A stretch of DNA of 64,000 bases from Promethearchaeota archaeon (GCA_019894875.1 JAGXNR010000007.1:7915-71914), one strand, 5' to 3'; shown: positions 52,698 through 61,972, counted from the stretch's first letter. Translations and numbers: made by a program. The notes: generated from the sequence alone by a model not told the origin.

Positions 52698-54170
52698 TTA
52701 TCCTTTAACAACACCTACAGGTACTAACCTTACGATTTTTTCAACTATTCCTAGATCATGGCTAACTTGAACGACTTGATCAATATCCTTATAAGCACCA
52801 GGACTTTCTTCCGCAAGAACCTTCATAGAAGCGCTTTTTACTAGGATTCCTTTTTTTCCTAATTCTTCTTTTACTTTTGTGCCCCAATAACGTTTAATAG
52901 CTTTTGATCTTGACATGATACGACCAGATCCGTGAGCGGTTGATCCAAAAGATAGTTCCATCGCTCTTGGTTTACCTACACATAAATATGAAGCTGATCC
53001 CATGGTTCCGGGGATAAAAGCCGGTTGACCAATATCTTTATAATCTTGAGGTAAAGCAGGGTGTTTGGGAGGAAATGCTCTCGTTGCACCTTTACGATGG
53101 ACGTTTAACTTCATCTTTTTACCATCCACATCGTGTTCCTCGATCTTTAGAATATTATGGCATACACCATAAATCATATGCATATCTAATGCATCAACAT
53201 CTTTGTTAAATGCATTTTGAAAAGATTCTCTTAACCAGTGAGTAATCAGCTGACGATTTGTAAAACCAAAATTAGCAGCGCATGCCATCTGTTTTAAATA
53301 ATTTTGTGCTTCAGGTGTATCTGCTGGTACACATGCCAGTTCTCTGTCTGGTACTCTAATTTTATACTTGCTCATAGCCTTTTCGATATTACGCAAGCTA
53401 TCCGTACATACTTGATGACCCAATGCTCTACTTCCAGTATGAACCATAATATTGATCTGATTTTTTTCAAAAATTCCCAATTTTTTAGCAACTGTTTTAT
53501 TATAAATCTCATCTACTCTTTGTATTTCTAGAAAATGATTCCCACTTCCTAAAGAACCAAGCTGTTTGATAGCTCTTTGTTTTGCCTTTTGAGATACTAA
53601 GGAAGCATCTGCATTCTTTAGACAGCCGTTTTCTTCTAAATGCTCAGCGTCCTCCTCAATAGCATACCCATTATCTAAAGCCCAATTCACTCCATTATTT
53701 AAAACGTTATCCAAGTCAGAATAACTTATATTTAATTTACCCTTTGAACCGAGTCCTGAAGGGATGCTTCTATAAATATTTTCTAACAACTCAGGAAGTA
53801 ATTTTCTAATATCTTTGAGAAATAAATTTGTTCTTAATAAACGCACACCACAATTTATGTCATAACCAACGCCCCCAGGGGAGATCATTCCAGTTTCGGC
53901 TTCAGTTCCAGCAACTCCACCAATACAAAAACCATAACCTTGATGAGCATCAGATAATGCAATAGCGTGCTTTTGTATTCCCGGCAAACACGCGACATTG
54001 CATATTTGATCTAATGTACGATCTCCCTTGATTTTTTCTAATATATAGTCATTAGCATAGATTTTAACAGGAACTCTCATCTGGAATTTTTCGATATTAC
54101 CTTGAATCCGAGTCATTAACGTTTTCGGAGGAATCTCGTAAATATTTTCCTCAATTTTATTTACATTCAT
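52698..54170 (-). CDS. rtcB: tRNA-splicing ligase RtcB
   Basis: The 490-residue enzyme joins 2',3'-cyclic phosphate and 5'-OH RNA ends with GTP and Mn2+, for example the halves left after tRNA intron removal. Conserved parts include GVGYDINCGVRLL, LGSLGSGNHFLEIQ, VHTGSRALGHQVC and the guanylylated histidine motif FGSTAHGSGRIMSR near residue 412. The length and motifs are typical and no intein is present. The ATG start is clear. Confidence 0.96.
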   Translation of the reverse strand: MNVNKIEENIYEIPPKTLMTRIQGNIEKFQMRVPVKIYANDYILEKIKGDRTLDQICNVACLPGIQKHAIALSDAHQGYGFCIGGVAGTEAETGMISPGGVGYDINCGVRLLRTNLFLKDIRKLLPELLENIYRSIPSGLGSKGKLNISYSDLDNVLNNGVNWALDNGYAIEEDAEHLEENGCLKNADASLVSQKAKQRAIKQLGSLGSGNHFLEIQRVDEIYNKTVAKKLGIFEKNQINIMVHTGSRALGHQVCTDSLRNIEKAMSKYKIRVPDRELACVPADTPEAQNYLKQMACAANFGFTNRQLITHWLRESFQNAFNKDVDALDMHMIYGVCHNILKIEEHDVDGKKMKLNVHRKGATRAFPPKHPALPQDYKDIGQPAFIPGTMGSASYLCVGKPRAMELSFGSTAHGSGRIMSRSKAIKRYWGTKVKEELGKKGILVKSASMKVLAEESPGAYKDIDQVVQVSHDLGIVEKIVRLVPVGVVKG

Positions 54171-54372
54171 CTTAAAGTTATAAATCAGTTAGTTTTCAAA
54201 AATTTATTCATTTAATTCTATAACGTGTTAAAATTTATCACATAATTTAATCTTACTATTATTCTTGTTTTATTGATTTTTTTACTTTTTTCCTCAAAGG
54301 TCAAGATTTGTTTAGCTTGTTTCTAACTTACAAAGTTTGCTACTTCTTCTTTATATACGTCTACAAGATAAT
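54171..54372. promoter_or_regulatory. Spacer upstream of RtcB
   Basis: The stretch upstream of the RtcB start is A+T-rich and presumably holds its promoter. A TTTATATAC tract near 54349-54357 could serve the tiny reading frame that follows. No repeat or RNA structure stood out. Confidence 0.3.
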
Positions 54373-54492
54373 ATGTTTGAAAATATCCTAGTTTTTGCTT
54401 TTTGTATAGTACTATGCATAGTTTCAGTCATACATGGAATTATTCTAATTCATAAAAGCAAGATCAGTGAATTAAATGGAATAATTCCCTAA
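54373..54492 (+). CDS. Possible 39-aa membrane peptide
   Basis: A 39-codon ATG frame encodes one hydrophobic segment (about residues 3-27) followed by a short polar tail (HKSKISELNGIIP). A TATA-like tract lies some 20 bases upstream. The frame sits in an otherwise empty 340-bp spacer and its stop precedes the convergent longin-like gene by about 20 bases. Membrane-like codons arise easily in T-rich DNA, so this remains tentative. Confidence 0.25.
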   Translation: MFENILVFAFCIVLCIVSVIHGIILIHKSKISELNGIIP

Positions 54493-54510
54493 AAAAAAGA
54501 TAGGAAAAAA

Positions 54511-55236
54511 TTACTTGATTTCGACGAAGGAAAGAAGCTCTAACTTGTCCAGATTATTCATTATCTTCTGAATTTCTGGCACCGGGCGACCTGACTCTTC
54601 CGCTATATCTGGTAATGTGTGAAAGCCGTCAGCTAAATGCGCAATATCAAACTCAGCCGCATCTAAAACCCCCGTCGCAATAACCTGCTTTGGTAAGCGT
54701 TTACCCGCCCACTCCGGCTTTACATCCTTAACTTCGCGCAAATCCTCCGCTGAAAGCACCAACCCCTTCTTTGCGATACGCTTCTGCGATTTAATAAAAT
54801 CCTTCTTGAATATTTTGAGTATCGGGATCTTTAGCTCGATCTCCGCAACCTTGCCTACTTTCAGGATATCATCGATTATACTCTCAAAATCCCGAAAAAT
54901 ACGGACGTCACCGGACCAGCTCTCAAGCTGATCACCGAATTTCCCAACGAATTTGTCAATAATATCAGTCAGGGCTCTATGCGTGATTTTTGCATCATCG
55001 TTCTTATCTGCCGCAGCGGTACATAAGACACCCTCCTTAAAAACAAGCAAAAGATAAAAAACTTGCATATCTATCACTTTTAATTCCCCTGATCCTTTGG
55101 AGAATTCAACTGAAAAATCTTTAAGTGCAGTAAGAAAACCACTTACTAAATCTTGGTTAAATTGTATACTCCCATAATTCCGATGTATTAAACAGATACC
55201 TGTGTGTTGGTGGATAAGGTAAAAATTGTGCAACAT
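54511..55236 (-). CDS. Longin-like domain protein with C-terminal winged helix
   Basis: The 241-residue protein has an N-terminal longin/Roadblock-like alpha-beta domain (residues about 1-125). It begins MLHNFYLIHQHTGICLIHRN, with later strand FYLLLVFKEGVLCTAAADK and helix ALTDIIDKFVGKFGDQLESW. A basic linker follows, then a winged-helix-like tail (HLADGFHTLPDIAEESGRPVPEIQKIMNNL). The ATG at 55236 has GAGG eight bases upstream, which rules out the TTG two codons earlier. Codons in the last two thirds are markedly richer in G+C (GCG, GGC, CCG, CGC) than in the first third and in neighbours. Longin domains bind small GTPases in eukaryotes. The exact partner is unknown. Confidence 0.72.
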   Translation of the reverse strand: MLHNFYLIHQHTGICLIHRNYGSIQFNQDLVSGFLTALKDFSVEFSKGSGELKVIDMQVFYLLLVFKEGVLCTAAADKNDDAKITHRALTDIIDKFVGKFGDQLESWSGDVRIFRDFESIIDDILKVGKVAEIELKIPILKIFKKDFIKSQKRIAKKGLVLSAEDLREVKDVKPEWAGKRLPKQVIATGVLDAAEFDIAHLADGFHTLPDIAEESGRPVPEIQKIMNNLDKLELLSFVEIK

Positions 55237-55337
55237 AGTCAAAACCTCAACTTATATTTTATAACTTATTTCTTAATGTATATTTAATAAGATTATGATA
55301 ATTTAAATTTCTGCATGAGTAAAAGAAAATCTAAATT

Positions 55338-57977
55338 TTATTTATTGATATCATATAACGATCTTATTTTGAAAGAGTCTAAAATATCCTGTTTTGAATA
55401 CTCTGTATTACCTTTCACCACTTTTAAGATTTCGATATCTATAATATATGTTTCCTCAGGATCCATAGAAAAAAAGTTATCTGAAGCGATAAAATCAACC
55501 AAATCAGAAGTAATGAAGACATATAAGGCAATTTCATTTGCATTAAGGATTAATCTGAAGAGATTATCAGTATTCCTTTCTCCGGGTAAATCTTCCCAAG
55601 AAGAGGTTATCTCTGCATCTTTCAATTTAAAAGACTTCGGGGAATCAAATAATCGAAAACCTCTATGAATTAATTGGTGGATTTTTCCTTTTCGATTTAA
55701 TTTATAAAAAACGATATTATTTTGAAGGGATGATTGATCTGTATTTAGGTTACTAACATCCACTGATTCGAGTTTTAAAGAACTACAAGGTAAAATCGTA
55801 GAAGAATTAACTCCCTTCAATAACAAAATCCCTTCAGAATTCATTATTTTCCAATCCAGTTCAATTTCGCATGATTTTTTTAAATCATTTGTCACCCATA
55901 TTTCAATTTGGTTAGGATCCTCCTTAACACTGGCAAATAAAGGTTGATAGAATCGTTTGGCAAAATAATGAAGTGCTTTCCACCTTCCATAATAATCCAA
56001 TGAAGACCAACTTGCAACAGGCCAGCAATCATTCAATTGCCAGTAAAGAGATCCCATACAATGATAATCAGTACGGTTTTGTCTCCAATATTCTACACCA
56101 TATTCAATTGCTTCAGCTTGTGTGATTTGCGATAAAATTACTTGATGTTCGAATTCTTGAGGTATCGAAAAACGCTTATCCATATAATCCATAATTTTCT
56201 GATTACCAGCGGGATTTTTCTGATGATTTTCCATGATGGGGGAATTGAAATCATATTGATCAATGGGACAAAATGATTCAATAGTTTTCAATGAGGGAAA
56301 AGATTCAAAGCCAAATTCAGACATAAAACGAGTATTGAACTTTCTATAAGCAGAAAATGGCATATTTCCATGCCAAACTGCCCAGTAGTGTGAATCACCG
56401 ATATTGGGATTATTTGAACTTCCTCCTGTAAGTTTTTCACTAATAAAACCACTTGATGGTGAACTAGGCCAATATGGCCGAGTAGGGTCAAATTTCTTTA
56501 TTAGACGAGGTAACATCTCTTCAAAGATTCTCAAATAAAAATCAGTCAAAAAATTAAGTCTTTCTCTATTATCTTCAATTACCCCTGAACTAATTAACAT
56601 CCCTTTCCATAAACTTTCAATTTCATTATTACCACACCATAATGCAAGGCTAGGATGCCTTCGTAATCTCTTTATGTTTTGAATTGCTTCTTGTTCTACA
56701 TTTTCAATAAACTCGGTATTATATGGATAAAGTGCGCAAGCGAATGGGAAATCTTGCCAGACTAATAGCCCTAATTCATCACAAGAATTATAAAAAGACT
56801 CATCCTCATAAATCCCACCACCCCACACACGAATCATATTCATGTTAGCACTTTTGGCATAATTCAAATTCATAGAATAAAGACCTAGCTTCTTACCTCT
56901 CGGAATAAGGCTATCGATAGGAATCCAATTTGCACCCTTTGCAAAAAGCGGAATCCCATTAAGAAGAAAATAGAATGTTTCCCCCCACCTATCCCGTTTT
57001 CTAATGAGTTGAATATCTCGTAATCCTATTTGTTGAGTTATTTTTTCTACTACTTCTCCTTTTAAGATTAATATTTCTAGTTGGTATAGGTTTGGGGTAC
57101 CCAGATCGTGCGTCCACCATAAGAAGGGATTTTCAATATCAAATCCGATTGTTTCTTTTTCCTTATTCAGAGGGATTTCCTTAATAACCACTTCATCGTT
57201 GGGTGCCTTTAACTCAGCCTTAATTTTATAATCTAAATCCGAAATATTTTCAACGTTTAATCCAAATTCAATTTCTATAAGTAGTTTTGCGGAATTTACT
57301 TCAATTGTAGAAAAATCCTTGGGATCACTAATATTCAATGGATCCTTGTTATATTCGAGATTGCTATAAGGAAAAACAGAATTGATTTTAATATCGTTAT
57401 AACCTATTATTTCAACAGTTTTCCATATACCGATATCTGGTAATTTCGGACCCCAATCCCAGCCAAACGAATGCTGAGCTTTCCTCAAATAGGGAACTCC
57501 CGGGATTGCTGGGTATCCCGTGTTTAGTTTTACTTTATTTCGTTCTATTTCTTCACGGCTTTTTGCGGTTGGACTCTTAAAATTGACTACTAATCTATTA
57601 CTTGTTTGCCTTAAATTAGATTTCACTTCATAATCATATCTTACAAACATATTATTTGGAAAACCTATTACCTCACCATTTAAAGTCACTTCGGCTATCG
57701 TATCTAATCCATGAAATCGGAGTAAAAAATTCTTATGTTCCAAAAAACTCGGATCTACGTTAAATTCTATCTCGTATACCCAATTCGACTCATATACCCA
57801 TTTCATTTCATGCTCATTTACACCATAAAAGGGATCAGCTATGATTTCATTTTCTAGTAAAGCTTCAAAAACAGTTCCAGGAACTTGGCCCTCTATTTCA
57901 ATCGATTTTTCTAGATTTTTAATCTTCCATGTCCCATCTAATGAAATCTTCTCAACTTTTTGTAATATTCTTACCAA
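55338..57977 (-). CDS. Beta-mannosidase (glycoside hydrolase family 2)
   Basis: The 879-residue enzyme has the GH2 layout: an N-terminal sugar-binding jelly roll (GTWKIKNLEKSIEIEGQVPGTVFEALLENEII), an Ig-like domain, and a TIM barrel with acid/base Glu in LWCGNNE (near residue 445) and nucleophile Glu in MSEFGFES (near residue 565). C-terminal beta domains follow. Similarity is to eukaryotic and bacterial beta-mannosidases rather than galactosidases. No signal peptide is present, so it should act in the cytoplasm on mannosides from imported or internal glycans. The start is TTG. It stands alone. Confidence 0.92.
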   Translation of the reverse strand: MVRILQKVEKISLDGTWKIKNLEKSIEIEGQVPGTVFEALLENEIIADPFYGVNEHEMKWVYESNWVYEIEFNVDPSFLEHKNFLLRFHGLDTIAEVTLNGEVIGFPNNMFVRYDYEVKSNLRQTSNRLVVNFKSPTAKSREEIERNKVKLNTGYPAIPGVPYLRKAQHSFGWDWGPKLPDIGIWKTVEIIGYNDIKINSVFPYSNLEYNKDPLNISDPKDFSTIEVNSAKLLIEIEFGLNVENISDLDYKIKAELKAPNDEVVIKEIPLNKEKETIGFDIENPFLWWTHDLGTPNLYQLEILILKGEVVEKITQQIGLRDIQLIRKRDRWGETFYFLLNGIPLFAKGANWIPIDSLIPRGKKLGLYSMNLNYAKSANMNMIRVWGGGIYEDESFYNSCDELGLLVWQDFPFACALYPYNTEFIENVEQEAIQNIKRLRRHPSLALWCGNNEIESLWKGMLISSGVIEDNRERLNFLTDFYLRIFEEMLPRLIKKFDPTRPYWPSSPSSGFISEKLTGGSSNNPNIGDSHYWAVWHGNMPFSAYRKFNTRFMSEFGFESFPSLKTIESFCPIDQYDFNSPIMENHQKNPAGNQKIMDYMDKRFSIPQEFEHQVILSQITQAEAIEYGVEYWRQNRTDYHCMGSLYWQLNDCWPVASWSSLDYYGRWKALHYFAKRFYQPLFASVKEDPNQIEIWVTNDLKKSCEIELDWKIMNSEGILLLKGVNSSTILPCSSLKLESVDVSNLNTDQSSLQNNIVFYKLNRKGKIHQLIHRGFRLFDSPKSFKLKDAEITSSWEDLPGERNTDNLFRLILNANEIALYVFITSDLVDFIASDNFFSMDPEETYIIDIEILKVVKGNTEYSKQDILDSFKIRSLYDINK

Positions 57978-58097
57978 CTCTTAAGTAATTGAATGAATTT
58001 TAAATATACTTTTTATAATTAAATGAAAAAAATCTTAAATAATTTAATATCAAGTATTACTTTAATCAAAAATAGATAAATTTAAGGAAGAATTAAT

Positions 58098-58412
58098 TTG
58101 AATTTTTATTTATTCATAGTAACCGTTCCCACTGTTGAAGAGGGAAAAAAAATCATTAAAAATTTAATTGAAAGTAAGCTCGCAGCTTGTGTGAATATGA
58201 TAAAAAACATTTCTTCAGTATATAGATGGAAGGAAGAAATACACGAGGATAATGAACATCTACTACTAATCAAAACTACAGAAGAAAAATGTGAATCTGT
58301 AATTCAAAAAATTAATGAAATTCATTCATATTCCGTTCCCGAATGTATTGGGTTTAAAATTGATAAAGGATCTGAAAAATATTTAAATTGGGTTAAGGAT
58401 GTTGTAGATTGA
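58098..58412 (+). CDS. cutA: CutA divalent-ion tolerance protein
   Basis: The 104-residue protein is a CutA1 trimer-forming ferredoxin-like protein, with LAACVNMIKNISSVYRWKEEI and KTTEEKCESVIQKINEIHSYSVPECIGF. CutA binds copper or other ions in bacteria, but its physiological role is still unclear. The start is TTG with AAGGA upstream; the next methionine is at residue 34, so TTG is needed. It heads a run of plus-strand genes. Confidence 0.92.
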   Translation: MNFYLFIVTVPTVEEGKKIIKNLIESKLAACVNMIKNISSVYRWKEEIHEDNEHLLLIKTTEEKCESVIQKINEIHSYSVPECIGFKIDKGSEKYLNWVKDVVD

Positions 58413-58436
58413 TTAAGAATTAACTCACGGGAAACT

Positions 58437-59273
58437 ATGATAAACGATATATTTCAGTTAAACTGGGTATTTGTTGATACGGTTATAATAATTCTATTAA
58501 TTTTATTACTACTTGGTGTAAAGTTGTTCAAAGCAACTCATCGATGGCGCTTAAGTTTTTCTAATAATAATTTGGAATTTTATTCTTTTTCGAAAACACC
58601 CGCTAATTTAAAAAGCCGTTTTATTAAGATAAAACATTGGAGTATAACTAAAAATTCACCTATAATAAAAAACAACAATAAAACTCCACTAATCTTGATC
58701 TTGAGAACTAATGTAAAGAGAAAACTTATTAAAATCTTAACTGAGGGTTTAAGTAGCTATGGTTTCACGATAATCAATGCAAAGATTAAGATTAAATACA
58801 ACTCGAAAACAGGAAATGAACTTATTAAGAGCGAAGTAAAATCTCTAATATCATCCGCATTTGATTTTTTTGAAAAGAAAGGATTAATAAATACCTTTGA
58901 TCACCTTACAATAAATTATTCAAAATCTTTTGTACCACCGACAGCAATTTTATCGGAACCTGATAATATTGGACTAATTCTTATTAACCCCAAAATTAAT
59001 AAAATGAATATTGGACGTTTTAAAGAGATACAAATTAATTCATTGCAATATCCTCGACTTTTCTATATCTTCAGTAAAAGAAACATTTTTATTTTAAAAA
59101 ATAGAAGCTTAAAGCGTTTGATCAAAGAATCTGATGATAAAAACACCATTATCGCAAAATTAACAACTCTGGAAAGATCGAATAGAAATTTTAAATATTA
59201 CGAGACTATTCTTTTGGGTACTATCATTGATATAATAGAAAATAAATTAATGGAATCTAAAGACACCTATTGA
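58437..59273 (+). CDS. Hypothetical membrane-anchored protein, 278 aa
   Basis: I recognise no family. One N-terminal hydrophobic segment (about residues 11-30) is followed by a basic soluble region with an alpha/beta look (TPLILILRTNVKRKLIKILTEGLSSYGFTIINAKIKIK). That part faintly recalls the first strand and helix of an alpha/beta-hydrolase, but no nucleophile elbow is visible. It starts 24 bases after cutA and ends three bases before the nucleotidyltransferase gene, so it is probably cotranscribed with both. GGGAAACT precedes the ATG. Confidence 0.6.
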   Translation: MINDIFQLNWVFVDTVIIILLILLLLGVKLFKATHRWRLSFSNNNLEFYSFSKTPANLKSRFIKIKHWSITKNSPIIKNNNKTPLILILRTNVKRKLIKILTEGLSSYGFTIINAKIKIKYNSKTGNELIKSEVKSLISSAFDFFEKKGLINTFDHLTINYSKSFVPPTAILSEPDNIGLILINPKINKMNIGRFKEIQINSLQYPRLFYIFSKRNIFILKNRSLKRLIKESDDKNTIIAKLTTLERSNRNFKYYETILLGTIIDIIENKLMESKDTY

Positions 59274-59276
59274 TCC

Positions 59277-59981
59277 ATGAAGAGTAGTAAAATTTTAAGA
59301 GATCACCAAAACTCCATAATTTATTCGGAAAAAAAATGGTTGATATTAAAAAATAAAAGAGAAAACGCTTTAAAATTGTTAGAGGTATTTGTTAAAGAGG
59401 GTTTTAATCCCTATATACATGGAAGCATTGCTCGGGGTGATGTTCATGAGGTTAGTGATATTGATATTATTTTTACTCAAAAAATCCCACCATTTCAGAT
59501 TGAATACATATTAAGTAAAAATGGGTTTGAAAATTATTTCAGAGAGATTATTATGGCAACACCCTTAGATACAATCAAACTTTATATTCATTTGAGTGAA
59601 TTAGAGAGCATCACCATTCCACTTTCTAAATTAGATAAAAAATTCATTGAATTTTATGATTATGGAGGAAAAATCACTTTAAATGAGTTAAAATCGAATA
59701 TTAGAATATCTGGAATTGATAAAAGACTTGTTTTAATTAAACCCAATCCACAAGGACATAATGAAGTTTCAATTATAGGAAATGAAGCTCTTGCTGCTAA
59801 AGAGGTAGGTGTAAGTATCGATACTGTGAATGAACGTAAAAGAGTATTATTAAGAAGGGAGAGGTTTGGTAGAACTGGTGTATTTTTAAAAAGACAACTG
59901 CAGATTAGTGAATCCACCGAGGAAGTTCTAAAGAAGCTTGCGAAAAAGAAGTCTATTGTAAGAAAAAAACTAATTAAATAA
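59277..59981 (+). CDS. Nucleotidyltransferase domain protein (COG2413-like)
   Basis: The 234-residue protein has the minimal polymerase-beta-type nucleotidyltransferase motif GSIARGDVHEVSDIDIIF (near residue 46), with the GS and DxD residues that bind metal and nucleotide. A helical region and a basic C-terminal tail (KRQLQISESTEEVLKKLAKK) follow. Archaeal members are of unknown substrate. The stop codon overlaps the ATG of the next gene by one base (TAATG), which suggests translational coupling with the radical SAM gene. Confidence 0.82.
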   Translation: MKSSKILRDHQNSIIYSEKKWLILKNKRENALKLLEVFVKEGFNPYIHGSIARGDVHEVSDIDIIFTQKIPPFQIEYILSKNGFENYFREIIMATPLDTIKLYIHLSELESITIPLSKLDKKFIEFYDYGGKITLNELKSNIRISGIDKRLVLIKPNPQGHNEVSIIGNEALAAKEVGVSIDTVNERKRVLLRRERFGRTGVFLKRQLQISESTEEVLKKLAKKKSIVRKKLIK

Positions 59982-61132
59982 TGAAACACGCAAAATATAT
60001 TAAATCTGAAGAAAATAACATTTATATTAAGGGAAGAGGTCTTCCCAAAGGGTGTAAATTTTGCTTAAAAGGGCAAAAAGCAGTCCTATTTATAAATGGA
60101 ATTTGCCAAAAACCTGATCATTGTTCTTGGTATTGCCCCATTTCAACAGAAAGGAGAGGTAAAGATATCACTTTTGCAGATGAGATAGAAATTACTTCTA
60201 ATGAAGGTTTACTAGAAGAAATCAATATGATTGAAGCTAAAGGGATGAGTATTACAGGAGGTGAGCCTCTTTCTGAATATAATTTAGAGAAAACTCTTGA
60301 CTACATAAAATTCATTAAAGAACAAAAAGGTCGTAAATTTCATATTCATCTTTATACTAATGGTACTAATTTCAATGAATCAATTGCAGATAAACTTGCA
60401 CTTGCCGGATTAGATGAAATTAGATTTCATCCACCTAAAGTACTTTGGACTAATATTGAATATGCCTTAAGAAAAGGATTTGATGTCGGAGCTGAAGTTC
60501 CCGTCATTCCCGATGTAGAAAAACAAGAAGAACTTCAAGATTTCATCATATACCTTAATAGCATCGGAGTTGACTTTATAAATTTAAATGAATTCGAATA
60601 TTGCTTTCCCAATAGTCAATCGTTAAAAAGTAGAGGATTTCGTCTGAAAGAAGGATCTATTGCTTCTGTAGTTAATAGTCACAAGGTTGCAATTGATCTA
60701 ATGAAGGGAATAAGCAATCAAGTTTCTATAAAAATACATTTTTGCCCTATACGTTCAAAAGATTACTATCAGTTGAAATATAGGTACTTACGACGAGCTA
60801 AAAATATTAGATTGCCATACGAGGTAATTACTGATGAAGGACTTTTAATTTTTGGACAAATTGAAGGTAACAAAGAAGCATTAGATAAATTTTATAATAT
60901 TATGCTTTCTGAAATGAAAATAGATAAAGACATTATGTTTTCTGATGGCAAAAGTTTAAAATTACCCTTTTACCTTTCAATAGATAACAGAATTATATCT
61001 TTATTTGAAAGATTGCAACTGATCGGTTATATAGTTGAAATAACACCCTTTAGAGAGCAATTATATCAACAAATAACAGAAAAAACTCCTATAAAATTAT
61101 TTAAGAAAGAGTTTGGTTTTAGTGAAAATTAA
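59981..61132 (+). CDS. Radical SAM protein (COG2108-like)
   Basis: The 383-residue protein resembles the archaeal COG2108 group related to pyruvate formate-lyase activating enzymes. A cysteine-rich N-terminus (GCKFCLKGQK, then NGICQKPDHCSWYCPIS) precedes the SAM-binding SITGGEPLSEYN, the strand FHIHLYTNGTN and EIRFHPP. The cluster-binding cysteines appear in C-x5-C-x3-C spacing (C-QKPDH-C-SWY-C), which differs from the common CxxxCxxC. The reaction is unknown. The start overlaps the stop of the nucleotidyltransferase gene, and its end overlaps the acetyltransferase gene. Confidence 0.85.
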   Translation: MKHAKYIKSEENNIYIKGRGLPKGCKFCLKGQKAVLFINGICQKPDHCSWYCPISTERRGKDITFADEIEITSNEGLLEEINMIEAKGMSITGGEPLSEYNLEKTLDYIKFIKEQKGRKFHIHLYTNGTNFNESIADKLALAGLDEIRFHPPKVLWTNIEYALRKGFDVGAEVPVIPDVEKQEELQDFIIYLNSIGVDFINLNEFEYCFPNSQSLKSRGFRLKEGSIASVVNSHKVAIDLMKGISNQVSIKIHFCPIRSKDYYQLKYRYLRRAKNIRLPYEVITDEGLLIFGQIEGNKEALDKFYNIMLSEMKIDKDIMFSDGKSLKLPFYLSIDNRIISLFERLQLIGYIVEITPFREQLYQQITEKTPIKLFKKEFGFSEN

Positions 61133-61580
61133 TAATATAAATTCAAGGGATCTCAAGAAAATCTTGGTCCTTGAAGAGGAAAATTTCAAAGGAAATGCCT
61201 TTTCAAGAGATTTAATGGAAAAATTAATAAAAAGAAGTATCTTCTTTTTAAAACTGGAGGACGCTAAATTTAAAGATGAAATAATTGGTTTTATAATTGT
61301 TATAAGAGATAGGATTGATAGAGTGAATATTATAAATTTATTAATAAACCGAAAATTCCAAAATCAGGGTTATGGGACTCTGCTCCTAGAAAAAACCTTA
61401 GAGAAGATTAGGCAATTAAGAGCAATAAAAACGGTAGTCTTAAACGTTCAAGTAAGTAATTATTCTGCAATAAAATTATATGAGAAATTTAATTTTAGAA
61501 AAGATCCAAGAGAATTAGAGAATTACTATCAATCTGGGGAAAACGCTTTTTTAATGAAATTGGATATAAACTCTCTATAA
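61122..61580 (+). CDS. GNAT acetyltransferase, RimI-like
   Basis: The 152-residue GNAT protein has the acetyl-CoA loop NQGYGTLLLEKTL (near residue 88) and a C-terminal motif NVQVSNYSAIKLYEKFNFRK, like RimI-type N-terminal protein acetyltransferases. Start is taken as GTG at 61122, which matches the family N-terminus; TTG at 61113 is possible. It overlaps the radical SAM gene by 11 bases, so both are likely in one transcript. Confidence 0.85.
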   Translation: MKINNINSRDLKKILVLEEENFKGNAFSRDLMEKLIKRSIFFLKLEDAKFKDEIIGFIIVIRDRIDRVNIINLLINRKFQNQGYGTLLLEKTLEKIRQLRAIKTVVLNVQVSNYSAIKLYEKFNFRKDPRELENYYQSGENAFLMKLDINSL

Positions 61581-61666
61581 ACTAAAACTTATAAATAAAT
61601 TCTTTTATAATTTGTGTAAATAGTAATTATTTCAGATCAATTTTAAACAAAAGGGATTGATAAAAA

Positions 61667-61822
61667 GTGACCCCAGTAGATAAGGAAATGCAAGAAGAAA
61701 TTAAGAAAGGTGTCAGCCTTGCAAAAGTTGATGCCGCAGATCTCCAAAAAAGAGAAGAAGAAAAAAAGAAACGCATGGAAGAACTTGAGAAAGTCAAGGC
61801 AGCTTTAGGTCAAAAAGATTAA
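61667..61822 (+). CDS. Small coiled-coil protein, 51 aa
   Basis: A GTG-initiated frame of 51 codons encodes a charged, highly helical peptide (KEMQEEIKKGVSLAKVDAAD, then a KREEEKKKRMEELEKVKAAL helix). AAGGG lies about 11 bases upstream. The composition (no Cys, many Lys/Glu/Ala) is unlike random translation of this A+T-rich DNA and the codon pattern is regular. It has its own upstream spacer and a T-rich terminator downstream, so it is probably a real small gene. Function is unknown. Confidence 0.65.
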   Translation: MTPVDKEMQEEIKKGVSLAKVDAADLQKREEEKKKRMEELEKVKAALGQKD

Positions 61823-61824
61823 TT

Positions 61825-61880
61825 TTTTGATACATAAGTTATTTTTTTATCTTTTTTATTTATTTTATTTATTTTATTTT
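61825..61880 (+). terminator. T-rich terminator after the 51-aa gene
   Basis: Repeated T-runs (TTTTTTGA, TTATTTTTTTATCTTTTTTATTTA, then ATTTTATTTATTTTATTTTTA) follow the small gene directly. They suit archaeal oligo-T termination and separate it from the pelota gene. Confidence 0.5.
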
Positions 61881-61972
61881 TATATTTAGTGATTTTGAAT
61901 AAAATTAAGCTTTTTTTATAATATTACTTACTACTAAATAACGAGAATTTTTATAGGAGTTAGTCTTAGGAT

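Noticed and set aside
55315..55668. 117-codon frame antisense to the end of the beta-mannosidase gene
   Set aside because: It lies almost wholly inside the opposite strand of a well-supported gene and shows no family motif.
61840..61900. TATTTTATTTATTTTATTTT tandem-like repeat
   Set aside because: Low-complexity T-rich sequence best explained as transcription terminator.
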